Assembly: GCF_018155095.1 (NCBI RefSeq) | Contig: NZ_NAAI01000004.1 | Span: forward strand, 62,001-126,000 | Reading direction: 5' to 3' | From: Bartonella queenslandensis | Lineage (GTDB): Bacteria > Pseudomonadota > Alphaproteobacteria > Rhizobiales > Rhizobiaceae | Length of the DNA stretch: 64,000 nucleotides | Part shown: positions 42,002-55,510 of the stretch, piece after piece | How positions within the stretch are numbered: position 1 is the stretch's first letter | How the letters are laid out: every line of letters begins with the position of its first letter | Position numbers and translations under genes: made by a program | The notes under the pieces: generated by a model | Databases searched by the model: none | Seen by the model: the letters and a program-made list of their open reading frames with translations, nothing else | What the model was told of the DNA's origin: nothing

Positions 42002-42307
42002 TTAAATTTTATGAAGTGCATTGAGTTGCTTAGCGACTAAATAATAAAAAGTTATACGACTTTTTCGACGCTCTCCAGCCATCATCTGAGCAACTTTTGA
42101 AACCGCCATTTTAGCACTCTGCTCATCAGCTTCTAAAACATCTTGAACCCATTTTTCAACACGTTCTAACTCTTTTGGATCCGATGTCGCAACAAGCGCT
42201 GCATCCTGCTTTTTCATCACCAAAGCTAAACGATGGCTCAGTCGTTCAACGGCTGCTGCATCGGGATTTGAATCATATACTTTAATATCTGCTAGATTAT
42301 TTGTCAT
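42002..42307 (-). CDS. DUF2853 family small protein
   Basis: 101-residue soluble protein. It matches my memory of the DUF2853 family: NLADIKVYD at the start, KKQDAALVATSDPKELERVE in the middle, and MMAGERRKSRITFYYLVAKQ at the end. The function of the family is unknown to me. It is convergent with MHS copy C and divergent from the tmRNA locus. Confidence 0.75.
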   Translation of the reverse strand: MTNNLADIKVYDSNPDAAAVERLSHRLALVMKKQDAALVATSDPKELERVEKWVQDVLEADEQSAKMAVSKVAQMMAGERRKSRITFYYLVAKQLNALHKI

Positions 42308-42435
42308 TTTGCATCATCTCCTCTCCAAAAATGAGCGGCTATACTTTACAGCCGCTTCATATAGCTCCATAAATAATTAGAGGATTAAAAATATTAACAA
42401 CCCCCCCTTTTCCTAGGGCTGATCTTCATCTATAT

Positions 42436-42522
42436 TTAAAGGGCTGGTTTGCCAGCTATGGTAATAAATGGACGGTGAAATAAACCTATTGGACCCGGGG
42501 GCGGTACCCGGCGCCTCCACCA
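42436..42522 (+). ncRNA. ssrA: tmRNA acceptor piece (permuted two-piece ssrA)
   Basis: Alphaproteobacterial tmRNA is encoded in circularly permuted form, with the 3' acceptor half first. Here CCGGG-GGCGGTA-CCCGG forms the T-arm, then CGCCTCC-A-CCA the 3' acceptor strand with encoded CCA ending at 42522. CGCCTCC pairs with GGGGGCG at 42553-42559. The linker is a perfect hairpin (CCACCAAAATATAA/TTATATTTTGGTGG) that is cut out on processing. The 5' boundary is approximate. Confidence 0.88.
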
Positions 42523-42552
42523 AAATATAAACAACCCAAATTATATTTTGGT

Positions 42553-42765
42553 GGGGGCGAAATAGGATCGACAAGGGTGTAAAGATCGCTCTTTTACTCG
42601 GCATTGTACCACCGTTATCGGGCTAAATGAGTAGTTGCAAATGACAACTATGCGGAAGCACGTCTCGCCGCCTAAGGTGGTGTGAATGTTTCAAACTGAC
42701 TCTTAAACCGTCGCAGGTTTAAGCGGGGTTGGAAGGCACCTGGCAACAGAAGCCTTCACTTTTTA
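42553..42765 (+). ncRNA. ssrA: tmRNA coding piece (permuted two-piece ssrA)
   Basis: Starts GGGGGCGAAATAGGATCGAC, the conserved 5' acceptor strand and D-like region. The tag frame GCA AAT GAC AAC TAT GCG GAA GCA CGT CTC GCC GCC TAA at 42637-42675 encodes ANDNYAEARLAA, a typical alphaproteobacterial trans-translation tag ending LAA. Pseudoknot-forming sequence surrounds it. The RNA rescues stalled ribosomes and marks the incomplete protein for ClpXP. The 3' end is approximate. Confidence 0.92.
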
Positions 42766-42936
42766 AAATGTTATTGATTGATCTTTCAGATATTATCAGA
42801 CATTATTTTCTTGTTTTCTTTTTTTGATTCAATGAGGTACCTCGTAGACAAAATACTGCTCGTTTTTTAATACATTCTCTTAACTGGATATCAATACGAC
42901 CCATTCTGCTACGTGAAATAAAAGGAATAAACTTCG

Positions 42937-43482
42937 ATGATTAAAGATCAAATCCGTTACGATATTCTCGTTCAGGATGCGCTTCGTGGAGTTATCCGTA
43001 AAGTTTTATCGGAAGTTGCTAAAGCAGGACTTCCGGGGAACCATCATTTTTTTATAACTTTTTTTACAAATGCTCCAGGCGTTAAAATCTCTCCACGGCT
43101 AAAGAATCGCTATCCTGAACAAATGACGATTGTTTTACAACATCAGTTTAGAGATCTTAGTGTTTCAGAAACGGCTTTTGAAGTGACCCTCTCTTTCAGA
43201 GAAGTTACCGAAAAACTTGTGATTCCTTTTACTTCCATTCAAGTCTTTTACGATCCTGTAGCAGCATTTGAAGCTGCATTTGATCTCCCTTCAAAACTTC
43301 CCTCTGTAGAAAGTGAAGATTCAGAAAATACCCTATCTACGCCTATCGCTCTATCAGACAAACAAAAAAAAGAAAATACACCCACAAAAGAACAAAATCT
43401 CAGTACCAATAAAGAACCTTTAAATAACGATACAAAACAAAGTGCTGATGTTGTCTCTTTAGATTCTTTTCGGAAAAAATAA
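42937..43482 (+). CDS. sspB: ClpXP adaptor SspB (alpha type)
   Basis: Binds the ssrA tag and tethers tagged proteins to ClpXP for degradation. 181 residues. The folded N-terminal domain (about 1-115) includes HHFFITFFTNAPGVKIS and YPEQMTIVLQHQFRDL. An acidic/Lys flexible linker follows, then the C-terminal VVSLDSFRKK, which matches the ClpX-docking tail of alphaproteobacterial SspB. It sits about 170 bases after the tmRNA gene, so tag and adaptor are encoded side by side. It heads a run of small genes (DUF4169, RHH). Confidence 0.9.
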   Translation: MIKDQIRYDILVQDALRGVIRKVLSEVAKAGLPGNHHFFITFFTNAPGVKISPRLKNRYPEQMTIVLQHQFRDLSVSETAFEVTLSFREVTEKLVIPFTSIQVFYDPVAAFEAAFDLPSKLPSVESEDSENTLSTPIALSDKQKKENTPTKEQNLSTNKEPLNNDTKQSADVVSLDSFRKK

Positions 43483-43490
43483 TTTTTCTC

Positions 43491-43673
43491 ATGACTGAAC
43501 CGATAAATCTTCGCCAATTTCGAAAACAAAAAAAGCGTACAGAAAAAGCTCTTCATGCTGAAGAAAATCGCTATCGTTTTGGGCGAACAAAAACTGAAAA
43601 ACTTTTCGAGCAACAAAAATCTTTCAAAACGCAAAAGTTTCTTGATCAAAATCGTTTACGAAACGACGAATAA
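43491..43673 (+). CDS. DUF4169 family small protein
   Basis: 60-residue highly basic protein, INLRQFRKQKKRTEKAL then EENRYRFGRTKTEK, a pattern I associate with DUF4169 of rhizobia. Function unknown. It starts 8 nt after the sspB stop, so it is almost certainly in that operon. Confidence 0.75.
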   Translation: MTEPINLRQFRKQKKRTEKALHAEENRYRFGRTKTEKLFEQQKSFKTQKFLDQNRLRNDE

Positions 43674-43683
43674 AAGGGAAAAA

Positions 43684-43935
43684 ATGGACGAAAATCATTC
43701 TATTGATTGGTCAAGAGTCACGCCACAAAAGATATCTGTCCGCGTTGATGGACACGCAACAAGTGTCTCTTTAGAACCACCATTTTTAGATATTCTCAAA
43801 GAGATAGCCCGCAAAAAAGGACAATCTTTAGCTTTTATTATCACTGATATTGATAGCCAAAGACCGCAAGAAGTCAATCTTTCGGCGTCGTTACGCGTTT
43901 ACGCCCTTCAAAGTATTCTGACACAACGTCTTTAA
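43684..43935 (+). CDS. ribbon-helix-helix domain protein
   Basis: 83 residues from the ATG at 43684, behind AAAGGGAAAA. SVRVDGHATSVSLEPPFLDI and ILKEIARKKGQSLAFIITDI fit the short RHH (Arc/MetJ-like, RHH_4) family found after DUF4169 in rhizobia. Possibly a small DNA-binding regulator; target unknown. The longer frame from 43555 overlaps DUF4169 and is not used. Confidence 0.75.
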   Translation: MDENHSIDWSRVTPQKISVRVDGHATSVSLEPPFLDILKEIARKKGQSLAFIITDIDSQRPQEVNLSASLRVYALQSILTQRL

Positions 43936-44046
43936 TACTTGCTTTTGTTTTAACATCTTTTGTTCAGTTAAACCTGTTGTGGCTTTTAAAAGAAAAGTTT
44001 TTTAAATCTAGAACTTTCATAAAAAAAAGATTACAAAAAAGGTATA

Positions 44047-46383
44047 ATGAATAATTTTTCTGATGACATACCTTTCTTTGAAGAAGATGCCCCCCCAGCC
44101 CATGATGAGAAAAACTCTGGGGTTTCTTCCCCTATTCTAAAAGGAAAAAAATCATATAACACAAACTATTTAGAACAGCTCAATCCAGAACAGCAACAAG
44201 CTGTTATGAATACTGAGGGTCCCCTTTTAGTTCTTGCAGGTGCTGGTACTGGAAAAACACGCGTTTTAACAACCCGTATTTCTCACATTCTGCGCTCTGG
44301 ACTTGCCTCACCTCAACAAATACTTGCTGTCACTTTCACCAACAAAGCAGCCAGTGAAATGAAAACACGTATTGGTGAACTCATTGGTGAAGTTGTTGAA
44401 GGAATGCCTTGGCTTGGAACTTTTCATTCCACTGGTGCTAAAATTTTACGCCGACACGCAGAGCTTGTTGATTTAAAAAGAAATTTTACAATTCTTGATA
44501 GCGATGATGTTCTTCGACTTTTAAAACAGCTTATTCAAGCTGAAGGATTAGATGATAAGCGTTGGCCCGCACGAAACCTTGCTATGATGATTGATTCTTG
44601 GAAAAATCAAGGACTTTCGCCAGACCATATCTCAAAAAGTGATGCGCATTCCTTTGGCAACGGCATGGGACGCGAACTTTATCGCAGCTATCAAAATCGC
44701 CTCAAAGATCTTAATGCTTGTGATTTTGGCGATCTTCTGCTTCATTCTATCTCTATCTTCCAACACAATCCAGATATTCTTCGCGAATACCACTCTCAAT
44801 TTCGCTATATTCTTGTCGATGAATATCAAGATACGAATACAGCACAATATCTTTGGCTTCGCCTTTTGGCACAACATCCTCAAGGTCAAAATGTTAATCT
44901 TTGTTGTGTTGGCGATGATGATCAATCCATTTATGGATGGCGTGGTGCAAAAGTTGAGAATATATTACGATTTGAAAAAGATTTTCCTTCTGCCAAAACT
45001 ATTCGTCTAGAACGCAATTATCGTTCAACATCCCATATTCTTAAAGCCGCCTCCCACCTCATTGCTCATAATGAAGAAAGGCTGGGGAAAATCCTTTTTT
45101 CTGCTCAAATAAAGAGTGAAGAAGAAAAAGTAAAAATTCATTCAGCATGGGATTCGGCAGAAGAAGCACGAGCAATCGGAGAAGAAATCGAACGTGCCCA
45201 ACAAACCGGTCATGCATTAAATGATATGGCTATATTGGTACGCGCCTCATTTCAAATGCGTGAATTTGAAGATCGCTTTGTAACACTTGGCCTTAACTAT
45301 CGCGTCATTGGTGGTCCGCGTTTTTATGAGCGAATGGAAATACGTGATGCCATGGCTTATTTACGCGTTGTTGTCCACCCCGCTGATGATTTAGCTTTTG
45401 AGCGTATTATCAATACACCTAAACGCGGCATAGGAGACGCAACCCTGCGTATTCTTTATAAGAGTGCGCGAGCACGTGCTGTTCCTCTCTTTTCCGCGGC
45501 CGCTGATATTATTGAAACAGATGAGCTCAAACCTAAAGCACGCAGTGCTTTACGAAGCCTTATTGAAAACTTCCATCGCTGGCAAAATATGCTGCAATGC
45601 ACCCCCCACAGAGAGCTTGCTGAGATTATCCTTGATGATTCTGGTTATACAACCATGTGGTTAGAAGATCGCTCACCAGAAGCGCCCACGCGACTAGAGA
45701 ATCTTAAAGAAATGATCCGTTCCATGGAACAATTTGAAAATATTCAAAGCTTTTTAGAACATGTTGCACTGGTTATGGAAACGGAAAATAACGAAAACAT
45801 GGATGCAGTTAACATCATGACACTTCATTCCGCTAAAGGGCTTGAATTTGAAACAGTTTTTCTTCCAGGCTGGGAAGAAGGGCTCTTTCCCCATCAGCGC
45901 TCATTAGATGAAGGTGGACGTTCAGGACTAGAAGAAGAACGACGTCTTGCTTATGTGGGGCTTACAAGAGCAAAAAAATATCTGCATATATGGTTTGTAT
46001 CCAACCGCAGAGTTCACGGCCTTTGGCAATCTGCTCTCCCCTCTCGTTTTCTAGATGAATTACCAGCAGAACATATAGAAATCATCGCCATGGAAACATC
46101 TTATGGCGGTTATGGAAAATCCTATTTTCAACATCATGATCCCTTTTATAATAACGATGCAACACCAAGACAAAAACCTGCACAAAAAAACAAAAATATT
46201 GAAGGAAAAGTTATCGCTCAATCAATCTCTCATGCACCGTCAGATTTTTCTATCAATGATCGAATTTTTCACATAAAATTTGGTTATGGCCATATTACAG
46301 CGATAGATGATCATAAATTGACAATCATGTTTGAAAAAGCTGGAGAAAAGCGCGTACTGGATAATTTCGTAGACAAAGCTTAA
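44047..46383 (+). CDS. uvrD: UvrD/PcrA-type superfamily 1 DNA helicase
   Basis: 3'-5' ATP-dependent helicase for nucleotide excision and mismatch repair. 778 residues. Motifs in order: Q-motif LNPEQQQAVM, Walker A LAGAGTGKTRVL (about 62-73), Ia TFTNKAASEMK, Walker B VDEYQDTN, III GDDDQSIYGWRGA, IV RLERNYRS, V VNIMTLHSAKGLEF, and VI AYVGLTRAKK. The C-terminal tail carries a tudor-like FHIKFGYGHI end. The acidic N-terminal leader of about 45 residues is usual in this group. The start ATG at 44047 lies just after AAAAAAGGT. Confidence 0.94.
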   Translation: MNNFSDDIPFFEEDAPPAHDEKNSGVSSPILKGKKSYNTNYLEQLNPEQQQAVMNTEGPLLVLAGAGTGKTRVLTTRISHILRSGLASPQQILAVTFTNKAASEMKTRIGELIGEVVEGMPWLGTFHSTGAKILRRHAELVDLKRNFTILDSDDVLRLLKQLIQAEGLDDKRWPARNLAMMIDSWKNQGLSPDHISKSDAHSFGNGMGRELYRSYQNRLKDLNACDFGDLLLHSISIFQHNPDILREYHSQFRYILVDEYQDTNTAQYLWLRLLAQHPQGQNVNLCCVGDDDQSIYGWRGAKVENILRFEKDFPSAKTIRLERNYRSTSHILKAASHLIAHNEERLGKILFSAQIKSEEEKVKIHSAWDSAEEARAIGEEIERAQQTGHALNDMAILVRASFQMREFEDRFVTLGLNYRVIGGPRFYERMEIRDAMAYLRVVVHPADDLAFERIINTPKRGIGDATLRILYKSARARAVPLFSAAADIIETDELKPKARSALRSLIENFHRWQNMLQCTPHRELAEIILDDSGYTTMWLEDRSPEAPTRLENLKEMIRSMEQFENIQSFLEHVALVMETENNENMDAVNIMTLHSAKGLEFETVFLPGWEEGLFPHQRSLDEGGRSGLEEERRLAYVGLTRAKKYLHIWFVSNRRVHGLWQSALPSRFLDELPAEHIEIIAMETSYGGYGKSYFQHHDPFYNNDATPRQKPAQKNKNIEGKVIAQSISHAPSDFSINDRIFHIKFGYGHITAIDDHKLTIMFEKAGEKRVLDNFVDKA

Positions 46384-46440
46384 CGAAAGAAAATCGTGGT
46401 CGCTTTTTTCAGGAGACTGTGTTGATTTTATTTTGAATGC

Positions 46441-47070
46441 CTATTTCCATTTGCGAACAAAAGCTTGAATGGATAAATTTTGCATATCAGGCAATGCGTT
46501 GTGAATTTTATCAAGTGGCCAATCCCACCAAGCCATATCTAAAAGATCTTCTATCACATTATCGGGAAAACGCATTCGCAATCGCTTAGCAGGAACTCCA
46601 ACAACAATCGTATAAGGCATAACATCTTTCGTTATGACAGCATTTGCGCCAATGATTGCCCCATGTCCAACGATCACCCCAGGCATAATAACCGCGCCAT
46701 GTCCAATCCATACATCATGCCCAATAATAACACGTTTTGCACAACGCCTTTCACGAAGAGAACGATCGAGTGCCATATAACGAAAATATTCGTTTGGACG
46801 ATAGGTTATTTTATGCGTTGAAACGCGCTCCATAGGATGCTCCAACGCATTCATCCGTACATGAGAAGCAATAGAACAAAAACGCCCAATATCGCTATAA
46901 ATAGCTTCACTATTACGTTCTAAATAAGAAAAATCTCCAACGGTTACATCCCGCAAAATCACCCGCTCATTAATTTCCACATAGCGCCCTAATTTACAAC
47001 CATGCAGCCGTGCTGTCGTATGAATACGGGGATTACTTTCATGAAATCGCAGATTGTTCTCAATATTCAT
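46441..47070 (-). CDS. hexapeptide-repeat (left-handed beta-helix) acyltransferase
   Basis: 209-residue acetyl/acyl-CoA transferase of the trimeric left-handed beta-helix type. Repeats run through VIIGHDVWIGHGAVIMPGV and IVGHGAIIGANAVITKDV, with YTIVVGVPAKRLRMRF at the end of the helix. It resembles the family seen beside phosphonate genes and the xenobiotic/chloramphenicol acyltransferases, but no phosphonate gene is nearby. Substrate unknown. Convergent with uvrD and divergent from the SCO1-like gene. Confidence 0.8.
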   Translation of the reverse strand: MNIENNLRFHESNPRIHTTARLHGCKLGRYVEINERVILRDVTVGDFSYLERNSEAIYSDIGRFCSIASHVRMNALEHPMERVSTHKITYRPNEYFRYMALDRSLRERRCAKRVIIGHDVWIGHGAVIMPGVIVGHGAIIGANAVITKDVMPYTIVVGVPAKRLRMRFPDNVIEDLLDMAWWDWPLDKIHNALPDMQNLSIQAFVRKWK

Positions 47071-47206
47071 GCATCTTTTACCAATATTTCACTCACAGAC
47101 ATGGAAAGACATACCAACCAAACCAATAAAATCAACCGTGAAACAAACATTGCAAAAAAAAACAGCCAATGCTAGAGTTTTTTGACAAGTTTTAGAGAGA
47201 CAAGCT

Positions 47207-47788
47207 ATGAAAAATGTAATCCGTATTTTAGGGCTAACAGTTATATTTCTTACGGGGGTTTTTATTTATGATGCATTTATAAATAAACCGTTAGGTGATA
47301 ACTTTACTCTCACTGATTCAAATGGAAAAACGATTACCGAAGCTGATGTCCGTAGTAAACCTTCAATTATTTTCTTCGGTTTTACAATGTGCCCTGAAAT
47401 CTGTCCTACAACATTGATGAATCTTGATCGATGGCTTACAGCCCTTGGACCTGAAGCTGATAAACTAGGAAAATGGTTTGTAACTGTTGATCCTGAACGT
47501 GACACCCCTGAAGTGCTTCATGAATATCTCAGTAATTTTACCAATGAAATTATTGGCATTAGTGGAGATCCTGAAAAAGTTCATAAAATGGTCAATTCTT
47601 TCAACATCGTTGCTGAAAAAGTTCCTGGAAAAGATGGAAACTATACTTACGATCATACGGCAGCAATTTTTTTACTCAAAAAAGGTGGAAAATTAGCAGG
47701 TGTTATCCGTTATGAAACAGAAGAAAGTGATAGCGAATTAAAAGATGAAATCACTATTGAACGGCTAAAAAAGCTTATCTCAAACTAA
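47207..47788 (+). CDS. SCO1/SenC-family copper chaperone
   Basis: Membrane-anchored thioredoxin-fold protein that helps insert copper into the CuA centre of cytochrome c oxidase. 193 residues, with an N-terminal anchor (about 5-22), the copper-binding FTMCPEICPTTL motif (CxxxC, about 65-76) and the distal His in YDHTAAIFLL (about 147). Located in the cytoplasmic membrane facing the periplasm. prmA follows after 26 nt, so the genes may be co-transcribed. Confidence 0.9.
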   Translation: MKNVIRILGLTVIFLTGVFIYDAFINKPLGDNFTLTDSNGKTITEADVRSKPSIIFFGFTMCPEICPTTLMNLDRWLTALGPEADKLGKWFVTVDPERDTPEVLHEYLSNFTNEIIGISGDPEKVHKMVNSFNIVAEKVPGKDGNYTYDHTAAIFLLKKGGKLAGVIRYETEESDSELKDEITIERLKKLISN

Positions 47789-47814
47789 AACAGCCGATCA
47801 AAAGAAAGAACAGC

Positions 47815-48684
47815 ATGTCGCAACAAATTCGCCTCTATTATACGACTTTTAAAAATGAAGCAGAACGGCTCTATACCCTTATAGAAACAGCTTTTGACGA
47901 AGAAGGATATCCTTTGGCTCTTGTAGAGGTAGACGAACAAAATGCTGTCTATGAGCTTTCTTTGTATGTCGATCAAAACAATCAAGAGAAGACATTAAAG
48001 CATTTTGCTAGCGTTCTTTCTGTAGATTCTGATAAAATTAATCATGAAATTTTGCCCAATATTGACTGGGTACAAAAAAGCCTAGAAGGACTAAAACCTG
48101 TACATGCTGGTCCTTTTTTCCTTCATGGAAGTCATAACCGAGATACCATTCCTGCAAATGTTTTCCCTATTGAAATTGAAGCAAATCAAGCCTTTGGGAC
48201 AGGACATCATGGAACAACAGCCGGTTGTTTGGAAATGATCGCCAAAGTATTGAAACACGAAAATCCACAAAATGCCCTTGATCTTGGAACAGGCAGTGGA
48301 GTCTTAGCCATTGGCATGGCAAAACTCAAACCTATTGCTATACTTGCATCGGATATCGACCCAATCGCTATCAAAGTTGCACAACACAATATCGCACTCA
48401 ATGGTGTAGAGAAATATATTACAGCAATTACAGCAACAGGTTTTACCCATAATGAAATTACATCACGTGCCCCCTTTGATCTCATTGTTGCCAATATTCT
48501 TGCCAATCCTCTCATTGAACTTGCACCAGAAATGGTTCAAGTAATTCAAAAAGGTGGATCACTCATACTTTCCGGAATCCTTGAAGAACAACATGCTGAT
48601 GTTCTAAAGGCTTATGTAAAACAAGGGTTGAGACACATTGAAACATACCACCGTCAAGGATGGGTTACAATACATCTAAAATAA
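47815..48684 (+). CDS. prmA: ribosomal protein L11 methyltransferase
   Basis: SAM-dependent enzyme that trimethylates ribosomal protein L11. 289 residues. An N-terminal substrate domain is followed by the Rossmann SAM-binding LDLGTGSGVLAIGMAKL (about 159-175), ASDIDPIAIKVAQHN, and FDLIVANILANPLIELA. FGTGHHGTTAGCLEM is the family's pre-motif. It ends 17 bases before the aminopeptidase P start. Confidence 0.93.
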   Translation: MSQQIRLYYTTFKNEAERLYTLIETAFDEEGYPLALVEVDEQNAVYELSLYVDQNNQEKTLKHFASVLSVDSDKINHEILPNIDWVQKSLEGLKPVHAGPFFLHGSHNRDTIPANVFPIEIEANQAFGTGHHGTTAGCLEMIAKVLKHENPQNALDLGTGSGVLAIGMAKLKPIAILASDIDPIAIKVAQHNIALNGVEKYITAITATGFTHNEITSRAPFDLIVANILANPLIELAPEMVQVIQKGGSLILSGILEEQHADVLKAYVKQGLRHIETYHRQGWVTIHLK

Positions 48685-48701
48685 ATGAAAAGGACGTTGT
48701 T

Positions 48702-50528
48702 ATGTATCAATCTTTTGAAGCAATAACAAACCCTACCTATGCCCTCGGGCGTATTTCCTCTCTTCGTAAAGAACTTGATCGCCTTGGACTCGATGGTTTT
48801 CTTGTTCCACGGTGCGATGAACATCAAGGAGAATATGTTCCCCCTCATGCTCAACGTCTTAGCTGGCTTACGGGGTTTACTGGATCAGCAGGGATCGCTC
48901 TTATTTTAAAAAATAAAGCCATTATCTTTACAGATGGACGCTATAAACTCCAAGTTCGCCAACAAACTGATCCTCATATTTTCGATTATGAAGATCTAAT
49001 AACCTGTCCTCCTTCACAATGGCTTGAAACAAATGGAAAACAATTGTCTATTGGCTTTGATCCATGGCTCCACACGATCGCCGCTACAGATACATTGAGA
49101 AAATCCTTAGAGATAAAAGCAGGTGGAAAACTTGTTGCAGTTCAAGACAATCCCATTGATCTCATCTGGCACGATCAACCACCATCACCACAATCTGCCT
49201 TATCGATTCATTCTCTTCAATATGCAGGATGGGATAGCAATAAAAAGCTATCTTTAATTCGCAAAGACATACAACACGCCCATGCAGATGCTTTTATTTT
49301 TACAGATCCCTCTTCTATTGCATGGATATTTAATATACGTGGCAATGATGTTTCCAACACACCTTTTTCTCTTTGTTTTGCCCTAATCCCCATAGAAGAA
49401 ACACCAGCCTTGTTCATTGATAGTAAAAAGCTTGGTGAAGAACAAAAACGATATCTGGAACGTTATGCAAAATTACATGAACCAGAGCAGTTTATTGCAA
49501 AGATCAAAGAATATATTCAAAAAGGCATGATTTTTGCCTTAGATCCACAGTTAACATGTGAAAAGTTACGCACTATAATTGAAGAGGATGGACAATCTTT
49601 CATCACACTTACCGACCCTGCTACTCTACCACGCGCTATTAAGAATGAGACAGAACTCAATGGCGCACGCAAGGCACATCTGTGCGATGGTATCGCTCTT
49701 ACCCGTTTTTTTTCTTGGTTAGATAAACAAACACTAGGCACAATAAGCGAAATTTCTGCTGCTCAGAAATTAGAAGAATTTCGCATAAATACAGCAAAAG
49801 AAATGGGAAAAAAACTTAAAGATCTCTCTTTTGATACGATCTCAGCTACAGGAGCAAATGGTGCCATTGTCCATTACCGTGTAACGAATGAAACCAATAA
49901 ACAACTCAAAGCTGGTGAACTTTACCTTGTTGATTCAGGTGGACAATACCGTGATGGCACAACAGATATCACACGTACGGTAGCCATTGGGAATATTGGA
50001 GAAGAAGAAAAACGTTGTTTTACTTTGGTTCTTAAAGGCATGATTGCCCTTTCAACCGCTTGTTTTCCAAAAGGAACACGCGGACAAGATATTGATGTTC
50101 TAGCACGCATTGCCTTATGGAAAGCTGGTTTTGATTATGCCCATGGCACGGGGCATGGGGTTGGATCTTATCTTTCTGTTCATGAAGGACCACAAAATAT
50201 TTCCCGCAAAGGATGCCAAGAACTCATCCCCGGTATGATTCTTTCAAATGAACCAGGATATTATCGTGAAGGCGCTTTTGGTATCCGTCTTGAAAATTTG
50301 ATGATTGTAAAGCCAGCACAAAAAATTGACGGTGGCGATATCGAAATGTTCTCGTTTGAAACACTCACACATTGCCCCATTGACCGACGATTAATCCTTC
50401 CAGAACTTTTGACACAAGAAGAACGACAATGGCTTAATGATTACCATGCGCATGTTTATCGAGTTAATGCACCTTACTTGAACGAAGAAGAAAAAAAGTG
50501 GACACAAGAAGCAACAATGCCCCTTTAA
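48702..50528 (+). CDS. pepP: Xaa-Pro aminopeptidase P (M24B family)
   Basis: Removes N-terminal residues that precede proline; dinuclear metal (Mn) pita-bread enzyme. 608 residues from the ATG at 48702, behind AAAGGACG; the frame from 48660 would overlap prmA. It has two creatinase-like N-terminal domains and a C-terminal catalytic domain with LVDSGGQYRDGTTDITRT (two Asp ligands), GTGHGVGSYLSVHEGP (His ligand) and NEPGYYREGAFGIRLEN (Glu ligands). The long form resembles eukaryotic-type APP found in rhizobia. Confidence 0.93.
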   Translation: MYQSFEAITNPTYALGRISSLRKELDRLGLDGFLVPRCDEHQGEYVPPHAQRLSWLTGFTGSAGIALILKNKAIIFTDGRYKLQVRQQTDPHIFDYEDLITCPPSQWLETNGKQLSIGFDPWLHTIAATDTLRKSLEIKAGGKLVAVQDNPIDLIWHDQPPSPQSALSIHSLQYAGWDSNKKLSLIRKDIQHAHADAFIFTDPSSIAWIFNIRGNDVSNTPFSLCFALIPIEETPALFIDSKKLGEEQKRYLERYAKLHEPEQFIAKIKEYIQKGMIFALDPQLTCEKLRTIIEEDGQSFITLTDPATLPRAIKNETELNGARKAHLCDGIALTRFFSWLDKQTLGTISEISAAQKLEEFRINTAKEMGKKLKDLSFDTISATGANGAIVHYRVTNETNKQLKAGELYLVDSGGQYRDGTTDITRTVAIGNIGEEEKRCFTLVLKGMIALSTACFPKGTRGQDIDVLARIALWKAGFDYAHGTGHGVGSYLSVHEGPQNISRKGCQELIPGMILSNEPGYYREGAFGIRLENLMIVKPAQKIDGGDIEMFSFETLTHCPIDRRLILPELLTQEERQWLNDYHAHVYRVNAPYLNEEEKKWTQEATMPL

Positions 50529-50955
50529 ATAAAGCGACGTATAACTTTTACTCTTTTTACAAAAGACAGTACCTTCTCCTTTTAGAGAAAAAAATATATT
50601 TGCGTCAAGAAATAAAAAAAAATATTTTTACAAGATGCTTCAAATTTTTGCTGGTATAGCAAACGCGAACCTAAATAAAATAGAGGCAGAACATGCTTAC
50701 ACGTGATCATACTTATCTTGACGACTATAATTGGCTTATTATGGTATTTTATTCTTAATTTTTACCTTTTTAGTTTAAGCTCAAAATTTCTGCATATTGC
50801 CTTGCAATAATAATCTATATCTTTTTTAAATTTTTGAACCATTTCCAATAACAGTCCCCCCTTAATAACACGTATTAATATAATTAAAATAGAATCAACT
50901 TTGAAAGAAGCATTAAGTTATCAAAATTTAAAGAAAGCAGGATGATAGTTACATC
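50529..50955. other. intergenic region after pepP
   Basis: About 430 bases of AT-rich sequence with no supported gene. Confidence 0.5.
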
Positions 50956-51297
50956 ATGTTAAAAGGCTTTACTTTATTTGCAATATTAAACAGTCTAATG
51001 TTATTTTCTGAGTGTATTTCCTAAAAAACAAAAGAAAGCGATTTCGTTTGGGCAAAAAATTTGGTTATAAACTCAACAGATCCAATGTTAAAGTACGCTC
51101 AAATGCTGTTTGATTATGAAATTTTATCATACCAAATACTAGCTTTAATAAATGAGATTTCCCGTACTGAAAAATTTGAAAGAGATAAAGGAAGTCAGGA
51201 AAAAAATTATGATGCTAGACGCATTAGGGAATACCCGAAATTTTGTAATGAAATTGGGCAAGTGTACCATATAATGATGCCCGATAAATATAGATAA
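50956..51297 (+). pseudogene. small secreted protein interrupted by a stop codon
   Basis: An ATG at 50956 opens MLKGFTLFAILNSLMLFSEC, a good signal peptide, then a TAA stop at codon 23. The same frame continues without another stop for 90 codons: KTKESDFVWAKNLVINSTDP, YEILSYQILALINEIS, ending YHIMMPDKYR. The frame match and the signal peptide suggest one gene of about 113 residues with a single nonsense mutation. Not a family I recognise. Alternatively the second half could start at a TTG at 51061. Confidence 0.5.
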
Positions 51298-51569
51298 AAT
51301 CATGATACATATCCGAAATACGATCGTTATTTGTTATATATAATAATCAATCGTCTTTTATGGGCTAAACACACCAATAATGAACGGCTCAACGGTCATA
51401 TCTCTTATTTTCTTTATAGGAAAATTTTCGTTATACACCATCATGAAGAACAACATTTTACAACACTAAAAATAATGATAAGATCCCTTAAAAGCTATAT
51501 ATTAACTTTTAATGTCAGGAAATTACACACGATAAAGCACGACAAATGCTCATAAATTATTGTTCTTGA

Positions 51570-55504
<3,935 letters not shown>

Positions 55505-55510
55505 AGAGAA

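Noticed and set aside
42413-42604. 63-codon minus-strand frame across the tmRNA gene
   Set aside because: It is antisense to the acceptor piece of ssrA, a common false ORF.
51331-51555. 74-codon plus-strand frame between the broken secreted protein and ligA
   Set aside because: No recognisable motif or ribosome site; AT-rich chance frame likely.
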